Origin: Amycolatopsis lexingtonensis
GTDB lineage: Bacteria; Actinomycetota; Actinomycetes; Mycobacteriales; Pseudonocardiaceae
Length of the DNA: 64,000 bases
Reading direction: 5' to 3'
Assembly (NCBI RefSeq): GCF_014873755.1
Contig: NZ_JADBEG010000001.1
Location: forward strand, 10,175,001-10,239,000
Program-made: the position numbers and the translations under genes
Shown: piece after piece, positions 1 through 9,397 of the stretch
Layout: every line of letters starts with the position of its first letter
Position numbering within the stretch: the stretch's first letter is position 1
Notes under the pieces: generated by a model
The model's input: the letters and a program-made list of their open reading frames with translations, nothing else
Told to the model about the DNA's origin: nothing
Database searches by the model: none

Positions 1-2
1 AG

Positions 3-1061
3 GACCTCGACGGCGTGCTCACCCAGCTGGCCCGCTTCGGCGAGCCGGTCCGCGAACGCCTCGGCGTCCCCCGGCTCGGCCTCGGCCTGTGGCTGGCCCG
101 GCCGGTGGCTTCGGAGCTGGTCGCGAACCCCGCGGCGGTGGCCCGGCTGCGCAGCGAACTGGTCACGCGCGGCCTGGAGGTCGTCACCTTCAACGGGTTC
201 CCGTACCAGGGTTTCCACGACCCGGTCGTCAAGCACAAGGTGTACCGGCCGGACTGGGCGACGCCGGAGCGCACGCAATACACCCTGGACCTGGCCCGGC
301 TGCTGACCGAGCTGATGCCGGAGGATGCCGTGCGTGGCAGCGTCTCGACGTTGCCGCTCGGCTGGCGCACCGAATGGCAGGACGATCGCGGTCAGCTCGA
401 ACTGCTCGCCAAGGGGCTGGCGGAGCTGGAGCGTCCGGTGCGGGTGGCCTTCGAGCCCGAACCCGGGTGCGTCATCGAGACGACCGCGCAGGCCGCGGCC
501 CTGCTGTCCGATGTGGACACCGAGCGGCTCGGCGTCTGCCTCGACACGTGCCACCTCGCCGTGGGCTTCGAGGACCCGGCGGCCGCGCTCGGCCGGCTCG
601 AAGCGGCCGGGCTGGACGTCGTCAAGCTGCAGGCGTCGGCGGCGCTGGAGGCCGCTTCGCCGAAGGATCCCGCGACTCGCCGCGCGCTGGAGTCCTTTGT
701 GGAACCCCGGTTCCTGCACCAGAGCAACGAAGGCGCCCCGCCGGGCGCCGACGACCTCGATCTCGCCCTGGCGGGCGGGCTCCCGGGCGAGGCGCCGTGG
801 CGGGTGCACTTCCACGTGCCGCTGCACGCCGACCCGGCGCCGCCGCTGACGTCGACCCGGCCGGTGCTGGCCGCGACGCTGGCCGAGCTGTTCGGCGGCG
901 CCACCGCGCGCACCGACCACGTCGAGGTCGAGACCTACACCTGGCAGGTGCTCCCGGACGCACCCGCCGACGACGCCGGGCTGGTCGCGGGCATCGCGGC
1001 CGAGCTGGACTGGACCCGGCGTTCCTTGATCGAACTAGGCTTGGAAGAGGATTCCGAATGA
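3..1061 (+). CDS. eboE: EboE-type metabolite traffic protein (5' end outside window)
   Basis: The reading frame is open from base 3 and has no convincing start inside the window, so the N-terminus lies upstream; a GTG at 15 is internal to the conserved part. About 352 residues are visible. It is a xylose-isomerase-like TIM barrel with acidic and histidine residues suited to metal binding (FEPEPGC near residue 150, CLDTCHLAVGFEDP near 180). EboE proteins occur in ebo clusters implicated in moving secondary-metabolite precursors; the biochemical reaction is not established. The stop overlaps the next start as ATGA, which implies translational coupling. Family assignment is fairly secure, function is inferred. 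Confidence 0.8.
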   Translation, partial: DLDGVLTQLARFGEPVRERLGVPRLGLGLWLARPVASELVANPAAVARLRSELVTRGLEVVTFNGFPYQGFHDPVVKHKVYRPDWATPERTQYTLDLARLLTELMPEDAVRGSVSTLPLGWRTEWQDDRGQLELLAKGLAELERPVRVAFEPEPGCVIETTAQAAALLSDVDTERLGVCLDTCHLAVGFEDPAAALGRLEAAGLDVVKLQASAALEAASPKDPATRRALESFVEPRFLHQSNEGAPPGADDLDLALAGGLPGEAPWRVHFHVPLHADPAPPLTSTRPVLAATLAELFGGATARTDHVEVETYTWQVLPDAPADDAGLVAGIAAELDWTRRSLIELGLEEDSE

Positions 1062-2425
1062 GTTTGCTCGTGCTCGACGTCGTCGGGCTGACCCCGCGGC
1101 TGCTGCCGCACATGCCCAACCTGCGCAAGATGGCCGAGCCCGGCTTCACCGCGCAGCTGGACACCGTCTTCCCGGCGGTGACGTGCTCGGTGCAGTCGAC
1201 GTTCCTCACCGGCCTACAGCCGGCCGAGCACGGCATCGTCGGCAACGGCTGGTACTTCCGCGACCTCGGCGAGATCTTCCTCTGGCGCCAGCACAACAAG
1301 CTCGTGCAGGGCGACAAGTTCTGGGACGCCGCCCGCCGCGCGCAGGCCGGGCACCGCGTCGCGAACGTCTGCTGGTGGTACGCGATGGGCATGGACGTCG
1401 ACCTGACCGTGACCCCGCGGCCGATCTACCACGCCGACGGCAAGAAGTCCCCGGACGCCTACACCTACCCGCCGCAGCTGCACGACCGCCTGGTCGGCGA
1501 CCTCGGCGAGTTCCCGCTGTTCACCTACTGGGGCCCGACGGCCGCGATCACGTCGTCGAAGTGGATCATCGCCGCGGCGCAGAAGATCATGGCGGAGGAC
1601 AAGCCGGACACGACGCTCGTCTACATCCCGCACCTCGACTACGACCTGCAGCGCTTCGGCCCGGACGCACCGCAGGCCACGGCGGCCGCCCGCGAGATCG
1701 ACACGGCGTTGAAGCCGCTGCTGGACTTCGCGGCCGCGGGCGGGCACACCGTCGTCGCGCTTTCGGAGTACGGCATCACGAACGCGAGCCGGCCGGTCGA
1801 CATCAACCGGGCGCTGCGCCGTGAAGGCCTGCTCAACGTGTACGTCCAGGCCGGCATGGAGTACCTCGACCCGTGGACGTCGCGGGCGTTCGCGGTGGCC
1901 GACCACCAGGTCGCGCACGTCTACGTCGCCGACTCCGCCGACATCCCGCGCGTGCGGGACATCGTCGCCGGACTGTCCGGAGTGGACGTCGTGCTGGATC
2001 GCGAGGGGCAGGCGGGGATCGGGATCAACCACGAGCGCGCGGGCGAGCTCGTCGCGATCGCCGAGCCGGACGCCTGGTTCACCTACTACTACTGGCTGAG
2101 CGACGACCGCGCGCCGGACTTCGCGAAGACCGTCGAGATCCACCGCAAGCCCGGCTACGACCCGGCGGAGCTGTTCTTCGACCCGAACGACCCGGCGGTG
2201 AAGCTGAAAGCGGCGTCCGCGCTGGCCCGCAAGAAGCTCGGCCTGCGGTACTCGATGCAGGTCGTCCCGCTCGACCCGGCGCCGGTGCGCGGCAGCCACG
2301 GCCGGCTGCCCGACGCACCCGAGGACGGGCCCGTGCTGCTGTGCTCGGACCCCTCGCTCGCGCGCGAAAAGATCCACGCCACCGAAGTCAAGGATCTGCT
2401 GCTCACGGCTATCCGCACCGAGTAG
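1058..2425 (+). CDS. Alkaline-phosphatase-superfamily protein (nucleotide pyrophosphatase-like)
   Basis: This 455-residue protein has the nucleotide pyrophosphatase/phosphodiesterase layout. Asp7 lies in LLVLDVVG, the nucleophile Thr42 in FPAVTCSVQSTFLTG, then HGIVGNGWY, the Asp/His pair in PHLDYD, and a late His in VADHQVAH. The usual SDHG metal motif reads SEYG here, so one metal site may be altered; I believe this is common in the ebo-associated clade but cannot check it. There is no signal peptide, so it should be cytoplasmic. The start overlaps the eboE stop (ATGA) and the isomerase gene follows after 21 bases, giving one operon. It corresponds to the phosphatase-like member of ebo clusters; the substrate is unknown. 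Confidence 0.8.
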   Translation: MSLLVLDVVGLTPRLLPHMPNLRKMAEPGFTAQLDTVFPAVTCSVQSTFLTGLQPAEHGIVGNGWYFRDLGEIFLWRQHNKLVQGDKFWDAARRAQAGHRVANVCWWYAMGMDVDLTVTPRPIYHADGKKSPDAYTYPPQLHDRLVGDLGEFPLFTYWGPTAAITSSKWIIAAAQKIMAEDKPDTTLVYIPHLDYDLQRFGPDAPQATAAAREIDTALKPLLDFAAAGGHTVVALSEYGITNASRPVDINRALRREGLLNVYVQAGMEYLDPWTSRAFAVADHQVAHVYVADSADIPRVRDIVAGLSGVDVVLDREGQAGIGINHERAGELVAIAEPDAWFTYYYWLSDDRAPDFAKTVEIHRKPGYDPAELFFDPNDPAVKLKAASALARKKLGLRYSMQVVPLDPAPVRGSHGRLPDAPEDGPVLLCSDPSLAREKIHATEVKDLLLTAIRTE

Positions 2426-2446
2426 GACGCACCCAGGAGGTCAGAC

Positions 2447-3448
2447 ATGGCACGACCGTTGACGTTGTTCACCGGGCAGTGGGCCGACCTGCCGTTCGAG
2501 GAGGTGTGCGCGCTGGCGAGCGGCTGGGGCTACGAAGGCCTCGAGATCGCTTGCTGGGGCGACCACTTCGAAGTGGACAAGGCGCTCGCCGACGACGGCT
2601 ACGTCCCGGCGAAGCTCGAAACGCTGGCCAAGTACGACCTCAAGGTGTGGGCCATCTCGAACCACCTGGTGGGCCAGGCCGTCTGCGACCACCCGATCGA
2701 CGAGCGGCACGAAGCCATCCTGCCCGCCCGGATCTGGGGCGACGGCGAATCCGAAGGCGTCCGGCAGCGGGCGGCGGCCGAAATGCAGGCCACCGCCCGC
2801 GCCGCGGCGAAGCTCGGGGTGTCCACTGTGGTCGGGTTCACCGGCTCGTCGATCTGGCACACGGTCGCGATGTTCCCGCCGGTGCCGCCGTCGATGATCG
2901 AGCGCGGGTACGCCGACTTCGCCACGCGGTGGAACCCGATTCTGGACGTGTTCGACGAAGTCGGCGTCCGGTTCGCCCACGAGGTGCACCCGAGCGAGAT
3001 CGCCTACGACTACTGGAGCACCGTCCGGACCCTGGAGGCGATCGGGCACCGCCCGGCGTTCGGGCTGAACTTCGACCCCTCGCACTTCGTATGGCAGGAC
3101 CTCGACCCGGCCGGGTTCCTGTGGGACTTCAAGGACCGCATCTACCACGTCGACTGCAAGGAGGCCCGCAAGCAGCTCAACGGCCGCAACGGCCGGATGG
3201 GTTCGCACCTGCCGTGGGCGGATCCCCGCCGCGGCTGGGACTTCGTCTCGACCGGCCACGGCGACGTCCCGTGGGAGGACGTCTTCCGGATGCTCAACGC
3301 CATCGGCTACGACGGCCCGATCTCCATCGAGTGGGAGGACGCGGGCATGGACCGCCTCATCGGCGCGCCGGAAGCGCTGGAGTTCGTCCGCAAGCTCAAC
3401 TTCACCCCGCCCACCGCGGCCTTCGACGCCGCCTTCTCCACGAAGTAG
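2447..3448 (+). CDS. Sugar phosphate isomerase/epimerase, AP-endonuclease-2-like TIM barrel
   Basis: A 333-residue single-domain TIM barrel of the sugar phosphate isomerase/epimerase superfamily. Candidate metal ligands are visible in FAHEVHPSE (Glu/His), [11 protein letters not shown] (Asp/His), YHVDCKE (His/Asp) and SIEWEDAG (Glu). The start follows a clear AGGAGG ribosome site. It is the third gene of the operon, 21 bases after the phosphatase-like gene, and is followed by a secreted sugar dehydrogenase/ThuA protein. ThuA proteins often neighbour such isomerases in sugar-acid or keto-sugar metabolism, so a carbohydrate role is likely. The exact substrate cannot be read from sequence. Confidence 0.85.
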   Translation: MARPLTLFTGQWADLPFEEVCALASGWGYEGLEIACWGDHFEVDKALADDGYVPAKLETLAKYDLKVWAISNHLVGQAVCDHPIDERHEAILPARIWGDGESEGVRQRAAAEMQATARAAAKLGVSTVVGFTGSSIWHTVAMFPPVPPSMIERGYADFATRWNPILDVFDEVGVRFAHEVHPSEIAYDYWSTVRTLEAIGHRPAFGLNFDPSHFVWQDLDPAGFLWDFKDRIYHVDCKEARKQLNGRNGRMGSHLPWADPRRGWDFVSTGHGDVPWEDVFRMLNAIGYDGPISIEWEDAGMDRLIGAPEALEFVRKLNFTPPTAAFDAAFSTK

Positions 3449-3551
3449 CGCTTCTGTTCAACGGGTGACCGCCAGCCCCGTCGGAAGGTGATCGAAACCG
3501 GCTTCGCGCCACTCCGGGGCGAAGCACGCTCAAAATCAGGAAGGATCCAGC

Positions 3552-6500
3552 ATGTCTCCGTCCCCACCGAAGTGGGCGAGGCTGTTCGGCACCGCGCTCC
3601 TGGGCGCCGGCCTCCTGCTCACCCTCGACACCCCGGCCCGCGCGGACATCCCGCCCGCGGACTACCAGCAGGTCGCGCTCGCCACCGGCGCGGCCGAGCT
3701 GGGCGGCGAAGCGATGTCGCTCGCCGTGCTGCCGGACCGCTCGGTCGTGCACACCTCCCGCGACGGCACCGTCCGCGTCACCACCGCGGCCGGTGCGACG
3801 TCGATCGCGGGCAAGCTGAACGTCTACACCCACGACGAGGAAGGCCTCCAGGGCGTCGCCGCCGACCCCGGGTTCGCGGCGAACCGGTTCGTCTGGCTGT
3901 ACTACTCGCCACGGCTGTCCACACCGGACGGTGACGCGCCGACCGAGGGCACCGAGGCGGATTTCGCGCCGTACAAGGGTGAGCTGCACCTGTCCCGGTT
4001 CGTCCTGAAGACCGACAACACGCTCGACCTGGCCAGCGAGAAGGTCGTGTTGAAGGTGGCCAACGATCGCGGCCAGTGCTGTCACGTCGGCGGGGACATC
4101 GACTTCGACGCCGCCGGCAACCTGTACCTGACCACCGGCGACGACACGAACCCGTTCTCCTCGGACAGCTACTCGCCGATCGACGAACGGGCCAACCGCA
4201 ATCCGCAGTTCGACGCGCAGCGCTCGTCCGGCAACACGAACGACCTGCGGGGCAAGCTGCTGCGGATCCACCCGGAGGCTGACGGGACGTACACGGTGCC
4301 GTCCGGCAACCTCTTCGCGCCGGGGACCGCGAACACGCGCCCGGAGATCTACGCGATGGGCTTCCGCAACCCGTTCCGGATGAGTGTCGACAAGCCGACC
4401 GGCGTCGTCTACCTCGGCGACTACGGCCCGGACGCCGGCACGACCGACCCGAACCGCGGGCCGCAGGGGCAGGTCGAGTTCGACCGGATCACCGGGCCGG
4501 GCAACTTCGGCTGGCCGTACTGCACCGGGTCGAACACGACGACCGAGACGTACAACCACTACACGTTCCCGAGCGGCCCGTCCGGCGCGAAGTACGACTG
4601 CGCGGGCGGCCCGACGAACTCGTCGTTCCGCAACACCGGGCTCGCCAAGCTGCCGGTGCCGAAGCCCGCGTGGATCAAGTACGCGGGTGACGAAGGCTCG
4701 CCGCCGGAGTTCGGCAGCGGCTCGGAGTCGCCGATGGGCGGGCCGGTCTACCGGTACGACGCGGCGTCGACGTCCACGGTCAAGTTCCCGCAATCCTTGG
4801 ACGGCAAGTACTTCGCGGGGGAGTACGGTCGCAAGTGGATCAAGGCGGTCACCGTCAACGCCGACGGGACCCGCGGGGCGATCGAGGACTTCCCGTGGTC
4901 CGGCACGCAGGTGATGGACATGGCGTTCGGCCCGGACGGCGCCCTCTACGTCCTCGACTACGGCACCGGCAGCGACAACCAGGCACTGTACCGGATCGAG
5001 TACCTCGCGGGCACGAACCGCAACCCGGTCGCGAAGGCCGCGGCCGACAAGACGTCCGGACCGAATCCCCTGACGGTCAACTTCTCTTCCGCGGGGAGCG
5101 CCGATCCGGAAGGCGGGGCGCTGACCTACCGCTGGGACTTCGGCGACGGTTCCTCTTCGACGGCGGCGAACCCGGCGCACACCTACACCACCAACGGGAC
5201 TTACTCGCCGACCGTGACGGTGTCGGATCCGGAGGGGCTGACCGGAACGGCGAGCCTGGTGGTGACGGTCGGGAACACCGCGCCGTCGGTCACCCTCGGG
5301 TCTCCTGTGGACGGTCAGCTGTTCTCCTTCGGTGACACCGTGCCGTTCCAGGTGACCGGCAGTGATCCGGAAGATGGGCCGCTCGACTGCTCGAAGGTCA
5401 AGGTGACGTACCTGCTCGGCCACGACAGCCACGAGCACCAGATCACGCAAGCGACCGGGTGTTCCGGTTCGATCGCCGTCCCGGTCGACGGGGAGCACGA
5501 CGCCGCGGCGAACATCTACGGCGTCTTCGACGCGCAGTACACCGACAAGGGCGGGCTGACGTCGCACAGCGTCCGGAAGCTGCAGCCGCGGCACCGGCAG
5601 GCCGAGCATTTCGCGGCGCAGTCCGGGATCCAGCTCGCCGACCACGGCGCCGCGGAGGGCGGCCGGACGGTCGGGTACACCGACGACGGCGACTGGATCT
5701 CGTTCACGCCGTACGCGCTGGGCAACGCCACTTCGATCAGCGCGCGGGTGTCCTCGGGCGGCCCGGGTGGCACCCTGGAGGTGCGCGCGGGTTCGCCGAC
5801 CGGCACCCTGCTGGGGTCGGCGGCGGTGGCCAACACCGGGAACTGGGACACCTTCGCCGACGTCACGGCGAACCTGGCGAACCGGCCGGCCGGCACGACG
5901 ACGCTGTACCTCGTGTTCAAGGGCGTGACCGGGCAGGGCAACCTGTTCGACCTCGACGCGTTCACGTTCACCACGGCTTCGGCGGCGATCGAAGGCGAGT
6001 CGTTCACGTCGGGGTCCGGCGTCCAGATCGCGCCGCACGCCGGCGCGAGCGGCGGCAACACCCTCGGCTACATCGAAAACGGCGACTGGGCCGGGTACGC
6101 GTCGGTGAGCACGGCGGGCGCGCGGTCGTTCACCGCGCGGATTTCGTCGGCCGGCGCGGGCGGGACGATCGAGATCCGCTCCGGCTCGGCCACCGGGACG
6201 TTGCTGGGCACGGTCTCGGTTCCGTCGACCGGTGACTGGGAGACGTTCCAGAACGTGACGGCGTCGGTGTCGAGTGGTTCAGGGGCGCTGTTCCTGGTGT
6301 TCCGCGGCGGTTCCGGTTCCCTCTTCGACGTGGATTCCTTTACGCTGAGCGGTATGCCGACTCAGGTGGATCCGACGTACGACGTACTGGTGTTCTCCAA
6401 GACGGCGGGCTTCCGCCACGACTCGATCCCGGCGGGCATCCAGGCGATCCGGGAGCTGGGTGCGGCGAACGGCTTCACCGTGACGGCGACCGAGGACGCG

Positions 6501-7424
6501 TCGGTGTTCACCGCCGCTTCGCTGGCGACTTATGAGGCGGTGGTGTTCCTTTCGACCACCGGCGACGTCCTCGACGCGACGCAGCAGACGGCGTTCGAGT
6601 CCTATGTGGAGGGAGGCGGCGGCTACCTGGGCATCCACGCGGCTGCCGACACCGAGTACGACTGGCCGTGGTACGGGCAGCTCGTCGGGGCGTATTTCAA
6701 GAGCCACCCGGCGATCCAGCAAGCCCGGTTCGTGACGGAGGACGGTACCCATCCCGCCACCGCGAACCTGCCGGCGGTGTGGACCCGCACGGACGAGCTG
6801 TACAACTACCGCACGAACCCGCGCGGCAGCGTGCACGTGCTCCAGACGCTGGACGAGTCGAGCTACACCGGTGGCGAGATGGGTGCGGACCACCCGATCA
6901 CGTGGTGCCACCCGCAGGGGAGCGGCCGGGCGTTCTACACGGGACTGGGCCACACGATCGAGTCCTATTCGGATCCGGTGTTCCAGGCTTCTCTGCTGGG
7001 CGCGATCCGTTATGCGGCCGGGGTTGCTCCGGCTTCGTGCGGGTCGACCTCGTCCACTGTGGAGGGTGAGTCGTTCACCTCGGGTTCGGGCGTGCAGGTC
7101 GCTGCCCACGCCCCGGCGAGCGGCGGCCAGACCCTGGGCTACATCGAGGACGGTGATTGGGCCGGGTACGCGTCGGTGAGCACTTCGGGCATCACACGCT
7201 TCAGCGCGGTGGTGTCCTCGGCGGGCGCGGGCGGCACGATCGAAATCCGCTCGGGTTCGGCGACGGGTGCGCTGCTGGGCACGGTGACGGTGCCTGTGAC
7301 GGGCAGCTGGGAGACGTTCCAGACGGTGTCGGCGCCGGTGACGTCCGGTTCCGGCCCCCTCCACCTCGTCTTCCGAGGCGGCGCGGGTTCGCTGTTCGAC
7401 ATCGACACCCTGACGGTGTCGTAG
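3552..7424 (+). CDS. Secreted PQQ-dependent sugar dehydrogenase / PKD / CBM6 / ThuA multidomain protein
   Basis: A 1290-residue exported protein with a signal peptide (about residues 1-32). Domains in order: a GSDH-type PQQ beta-propeller (about 37-485), a PKD domain (about 489-574, core RWDFGDG), an Ig-like linker (575-680), a first CBM6-like domain (680-811), a second (813-935), a ThuA glutamine-amidotransferase-like domain (940-1163), and a third CBM6 (1167-1290). The second and third CBM6 share long near-identical stretches (for example ESFTSGSGVQ and GDWAGYASVST), so they are recent duplicates. The ribosome site AAGGA precedes ATG. It probably oxidises or remodels polysaccharide-derived sugars outside the cell while bound through its CBMs. 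Confidence 0.88.
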   Translation: MSPSPPKWARLFGTALLGAGLLLTLDTPARADIPPADYQQVALATGAAELGGEAMSLAVLPDRSVVHTSRDGTVRVTTAAGATSIAGKLNVYTHDEEGLQGVAADPGFAANRFVWLYYSPRLSTPDGDAPTEGTEADFAPYKGELHLSRFVLKTDNTLDLASEKVVLKVANDRGQCCHVGGDIDFDAAGNLYLTTGDDTNPFSSDSYSPIDERANRNPQFDAQRSSGNTNDLRGKLLRIHPEADGTYTVPSGNLFAPGTANTRPEIYAMGFRNPFRMSVDKPTGVVYLGDYGPDAGTTDPNRGPQGQVEFDRITGPGNFGWPYCTGSNTTTETYNHYTFPSGPSGAKYDCAGGPTNSSFRNTGLAKLPVPKPAWIKYAGDEGSPPEFGSGSESPMGGPVYRYDAASTSTVKFPQSLDGKYFAGEYGRKWIKAVTVNADGTRGAIEDFPWSGTQVMDMAFGPDGALYVLDYGTGSDNQALYRIEYLAGTNRNPVAKAAADKTSGPNPLTVNFSSAGSADPEGGALTYRWDFGDGSSSTAANPAHTYTTNGTYSPTVTVSDPEGLTGTASLVVTVGNTAPSVTLGSPVDGQLFSFGDTVPFQVTGSDPEDGPLDCSKVKVTYLLGHDSHEHQITQATGCSGSIAVPVDGEHDAAANIYGVFDAQYTDKGGLTSHSVRKLQPRHRQAEHFAAQSGIQLADHGAAEGGRTVGYTDDGDWISFTPYALGNATSISARVSSGGPGGTLEVRAGSPTGTLLGSAAVANTGNWDTFADVTANLANRPAGTTTLYLVFKGVTGQGNLFDLDAFTFTTASAAIEGESFTSGSGVQIAPHAGASGGNTLGYIENGDWAGYASVSTAGARSFTARISSAGAGGTIEIRSGSATGTLLGTVSVPSTGDWETFQNVTASVSSGSGALFLVFRGGSGSLFDVDSFTLSGMPTQVDPTYDVLVFSKTAGFRHDSIPAGIQAIRELGAANGFTVTATEDASVFTAASLATYEAVVFLSTTGDVLDATQQTAFESYVEGGGGYLGIHAAADTEYDWPWYGQLVGAYFKSHPAIQQARFVTEDGTHPATANLPAVWTRTDELYNYRTNPRGSVHVLQTLDESSYTGGEMGADHPITWCHPQGSGRAFYTGLGHTIESYSDPVFQASLLGAIRYAAGVAPASCGSTSSTVEGESFTSGSGVQVAAHAPASGGQTLGYIEDGDWAGYASVSTSGITRFSAVVSSAGAGGTIEIRSGSATGALLGTVTVPVTGSWETFQTVSAPVTSGSGPLHLVFRGGAGSLFDIDTLTVS

Positions 7425-7430
7425 CAGTTC

Positions 7431-7475
7431 GTGAAGGCCACATGAGTGACACTTGGTCCCTCATGTGGCCTTTAC
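7431..7475. terminator. Palindrome between convergent genes, GCCACAT family
   Basis: Sixteen-base arms (7431-7446 and 7460-7475) pair with one mismatch around a 13-base loop. The right arm runs four bases into the end of the minus-strand immunity-like gene. It sits between two convergent genes, so it is probably a bidirectional terminator. The arm sequence GAAGGCCACAT recurs at 12402-12412 and in related form at 20177-20227. Confidence 0.6.
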
Positions 7476-7852
7476 GGCTTTTCGGGGAAGGTGACCCGCG
7501 GTTCGGCGGGTGAGTGGACCCGGACGTGGCCCCAGTCGCCGGCAATCTCGTAGCGGCCGTCGTGGTACTGGAAGCTGTCGATGTTGCCGAGGTCTTCCTC
7601 GCCGGTGGCGTCCCGGTAGGTCTGCGTGGATCGACTGAGCCACTCGATCTTCCGGACACCCGCGATGGTCAGCACAGCGGCGGCGTAGCAGTGTTGTTCA
7701 CCGGATGCCGGATCGTGATACCGCGGGTGCGGCGGGGTGAGGACGATGTCCAGCGTGAAGGAAAGAGACTCAGGAGCTTCGTCGATGCCGAGGACGTAAC
7801 TGTCCTCCAAGTAGACGTGCGCCAGGTCGGCGAATTCGGTGTAATTCTTCAT
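7472..7852 (-). CDS. Putative immunity protein of a toxin operon
   Basis: This 126-residue acidic cytoplasmic protein is not a family I recognise. It has no signal peptide or membrane segment and alternates hydrophobic strands with acidic stretches (SLSFTLDIVLTPP, HDGRYEIAGDWGHVRVH). Its start lies 4 bases after the stop of the WXG-type toxin-like gene, and it is last in a tight four-gene operon, the usual position for an immunity gene. Function is inferred from that position only. It could instead be an unrelated small regulatory or chaperone protein. Confidence 0.6.
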   Translation of the reverse strand: MKNYTEFADLAHVYLEDSYVLGIDEAPESLSFTLDIVLTPPHPRYHDPASGEQHCYAAAVLTIAGVRKIEWLSRSTQTYRDATGEEDLGNIDSFQYHDGRYEIAGDWGHVRVHSPAEPRVTFPEKP

Positions 7853-7856
7853 GAGC

Positions 7857-9074
7857 TCACTGGTCCCAAGTGATCGGCGTGTGGTTGCCGGGGCTCTTCC
7901 GGTTCACTGGATTTCCTTCGGGGTCGACGCGAACTCCGTCCGCGTTGCGCAGTTCGACGTGCGGATTCTCGCTTCCCGGGGCACGGCTGCTGCCTTGCTT
8001 GAGCGTCATCCTGACGACGCCATTGTCGTCGACGTACTTCGGTGGGCCGTTCGGGGTCTGCTGCTTCGTCCATCCTTGCTCCTCGGCGAATCGCCCCAAT
8101 TCGGTCGCTTTGGGCGGGGAGCCACCCGGATCGAAGTACTCCGAAAGCTTCGCCTTCACCGGCGGCCGTCCTTTGACGGGTTCCGGCTTTTCCCCGGCAC
8201 GGGCGCCCTTGAGCACTTTTGCCGCTGCCCCGCCGATGAGCAGGCCACCGACGATCTGACCGGTTGCCCGGCCCGGGTGATCGGCCCAGTCGTCCCAGGA
8301 GATGAGTTGCTTGCCGAAATCCACCGGATGGGTGATGTTGTGCCATGCGGCGGATGCGATGTCGGTCAGTCCCTCATGGTCGGGATTGCCGGGGTCGCCG
8401 ACGGCGAGGACGAGGTTCCACGCTCCCTCGCCGAAACCCTTGAAGGCGTTCCATGTGCCTTCGCCGAAGTCGGCGAAGAAGCCACCGACGTCGTCCAGCC
8501 AATCGGTGGCGGTCGGTGCGCCGCCTGCCTCGTCGGCGGTGGTCGTGGCTGCGCGATCTCCGGCTTCGGTGAGTTGCTGGCGGGCCCGGCCGAGTGTTTC
8601 GCGCGCTGCCTGCCGGATCGCCTCGCCCGGATCCGAGAATGGCGCGGCCGTCACGCGCGCCGGGTCACCATTGGCTGCGCGTCGCCGGTTCTCGGCGTCG
8701 GCGTCGGCGACGTCCTGTGTGTAGCGGTCCTTCGCCTCGGCCGTTGCCGCCTGGCCTTGGGACCACTGCCTGATGGCGTCGTTGGCCTGTCCTTGCGCCC
8801 AGCGCAATGTCTGCGCGTAGCTGGTCAAACTTTCGGCCACCGCGTCGAACGAATCCGAAGCCGCGAGCCATTTGGCGGGCTCGTAGCTGAACTTGTCGTG
8901 GAACTGCGTCGCGGCCGGACCAGTCCAGGAACCGGTGTCGATCTTGCCGAGTCCGTCACCGACCCGCGCGGTGGCTTCGGAACGGTCGCGGAGCACCCGG
9001 GCGTTCTCCTCGATCGCGGCCGGATCGCCTGGCACCAGCGCACGTGGGTCCGAAGTCTCACCCAGCTCGGCCAT
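7857..9074 (-). CDS. Putative T7SS-secreted polymorphic toxin
   Basis: A 405-residue protein. The N-terminal roughly 120 residues are helical and carry a WxG turn (GSWTGPAATQFHDKF), typical of WXG100/ESX secreted effectors. A middle part (about 200-290) has glycine-rich hydrophobic segments, including FGEGTWNAFKGFGEGAWNL. The last 95 residues form a separate charged domain with conserved-looking motifs (GVVRMTLKQG, NPHVELRNADG, SPGNHTPI) resembling small nuclease toxin tips; I cannot name the toxin family. The start overlaps the upstream stop as ATGA, and a presumed immunity gene begins 4 bases downstream. There is no classical signal peptide, which fits type VII export. Confidence 0.65.
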   Translation of the reverse strand: MAELGETSDPRALVPGDPAAIEENARVLRDRSEATARVGDGLGKIDTGSWTGPAATQFHDKFSYEPAKWLAASDSFDAVAESLTSYAQTLRWAQGQANDAIRQWSQGQAATAEAKDRYTQDVADADAENRRRAANGDPARVTAAPFSDPGEAIRQAARETLGRARQQLTEAGDRAATTTADEAGGAPTATDWLDDVGGFFADFGEGTWNAFKGFGEGAWNLVLAVGDPGNPDHEGLTDIASAAWHNITHPVDFGKQLISWDDWADHPGRATGQIVGGLLIGGAAAKVLKGARAGEKPEPVKGRPPVKAKLSEYFDPGGSPPKATELGRFAEEQGWTKQQTPNGPPKYVDDNGVVRMTLKQGSSRAPGSENPHVELRNADGVRVDPEGNPVNRKSPGNHTPITWDQ

Positions 9075-9397
9075 CAGTCGTCCACCGCCGCGGTTCCGGG
9101 ATCCACTCGCATCTGCGCCGCCGCGGCTTCGTCGGTGTCGCGGTAGACGCCGGCGACGTGGGCCAGGCAATCCCCGATGGCTTCTGCGTCCTCGCTCAGT
9201 TTGTCGAGGCCTTGACTCCACCGGGCGCAGAAGTCCGCGAGGGCGTCGTGCAGGCCGGAGTGGCCGTAAAGCTTGGCCTCGCCGCATAAACCGCGAAGAG
9301 CGAACGTCTCCTGGTCGTGCACAGTCTGCGCGATACCGGCAGCGGCACCTTGGAGGGCGTCGACGTCGACGTGGAAGCCCGGCCCGTCCAAGGTCAC
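9074..9397 (-). CDS. Small helical ESX-like protein
   Basis: A 107-residue protein starting with GTG inside a GTGA overlap with the upstream stop, and ending in an ATGA overlap with the toxin-like gene. It is predicted to be mostly helical (VDVDALQGAAAGIAQTVHDQ, then ALADFCARWSQGLDKLSEDAE), matching the length and helix-turn-helix pattern of ESX-family partners, although a strict WxG is absent (ARWSQG sits near the turn). It probably acts as a secretion partner or chaperone of the following gene product. This is inferred from size, helicity and coupling; no homologue was searched. Confidence 0.55.
   Translation of the reverse strand: MTLDGPGFHVDVDALQGAAAGIAQTVHDQETFALRGLCGEAKLYGHSGLHDALADFCARWSQGLDKLSEDAEAIGDCLAHVAGVYRDTDEAAAAQMRVDPGTAAVDD

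Noticed and set aside
3402..6038. Long minus-strand frame opposite the sugar dehydrogenase gene.
   Set aside because: Arg/Val-rich shadow typical of GC-rich antisense frames; no motifs, no ribosome site.
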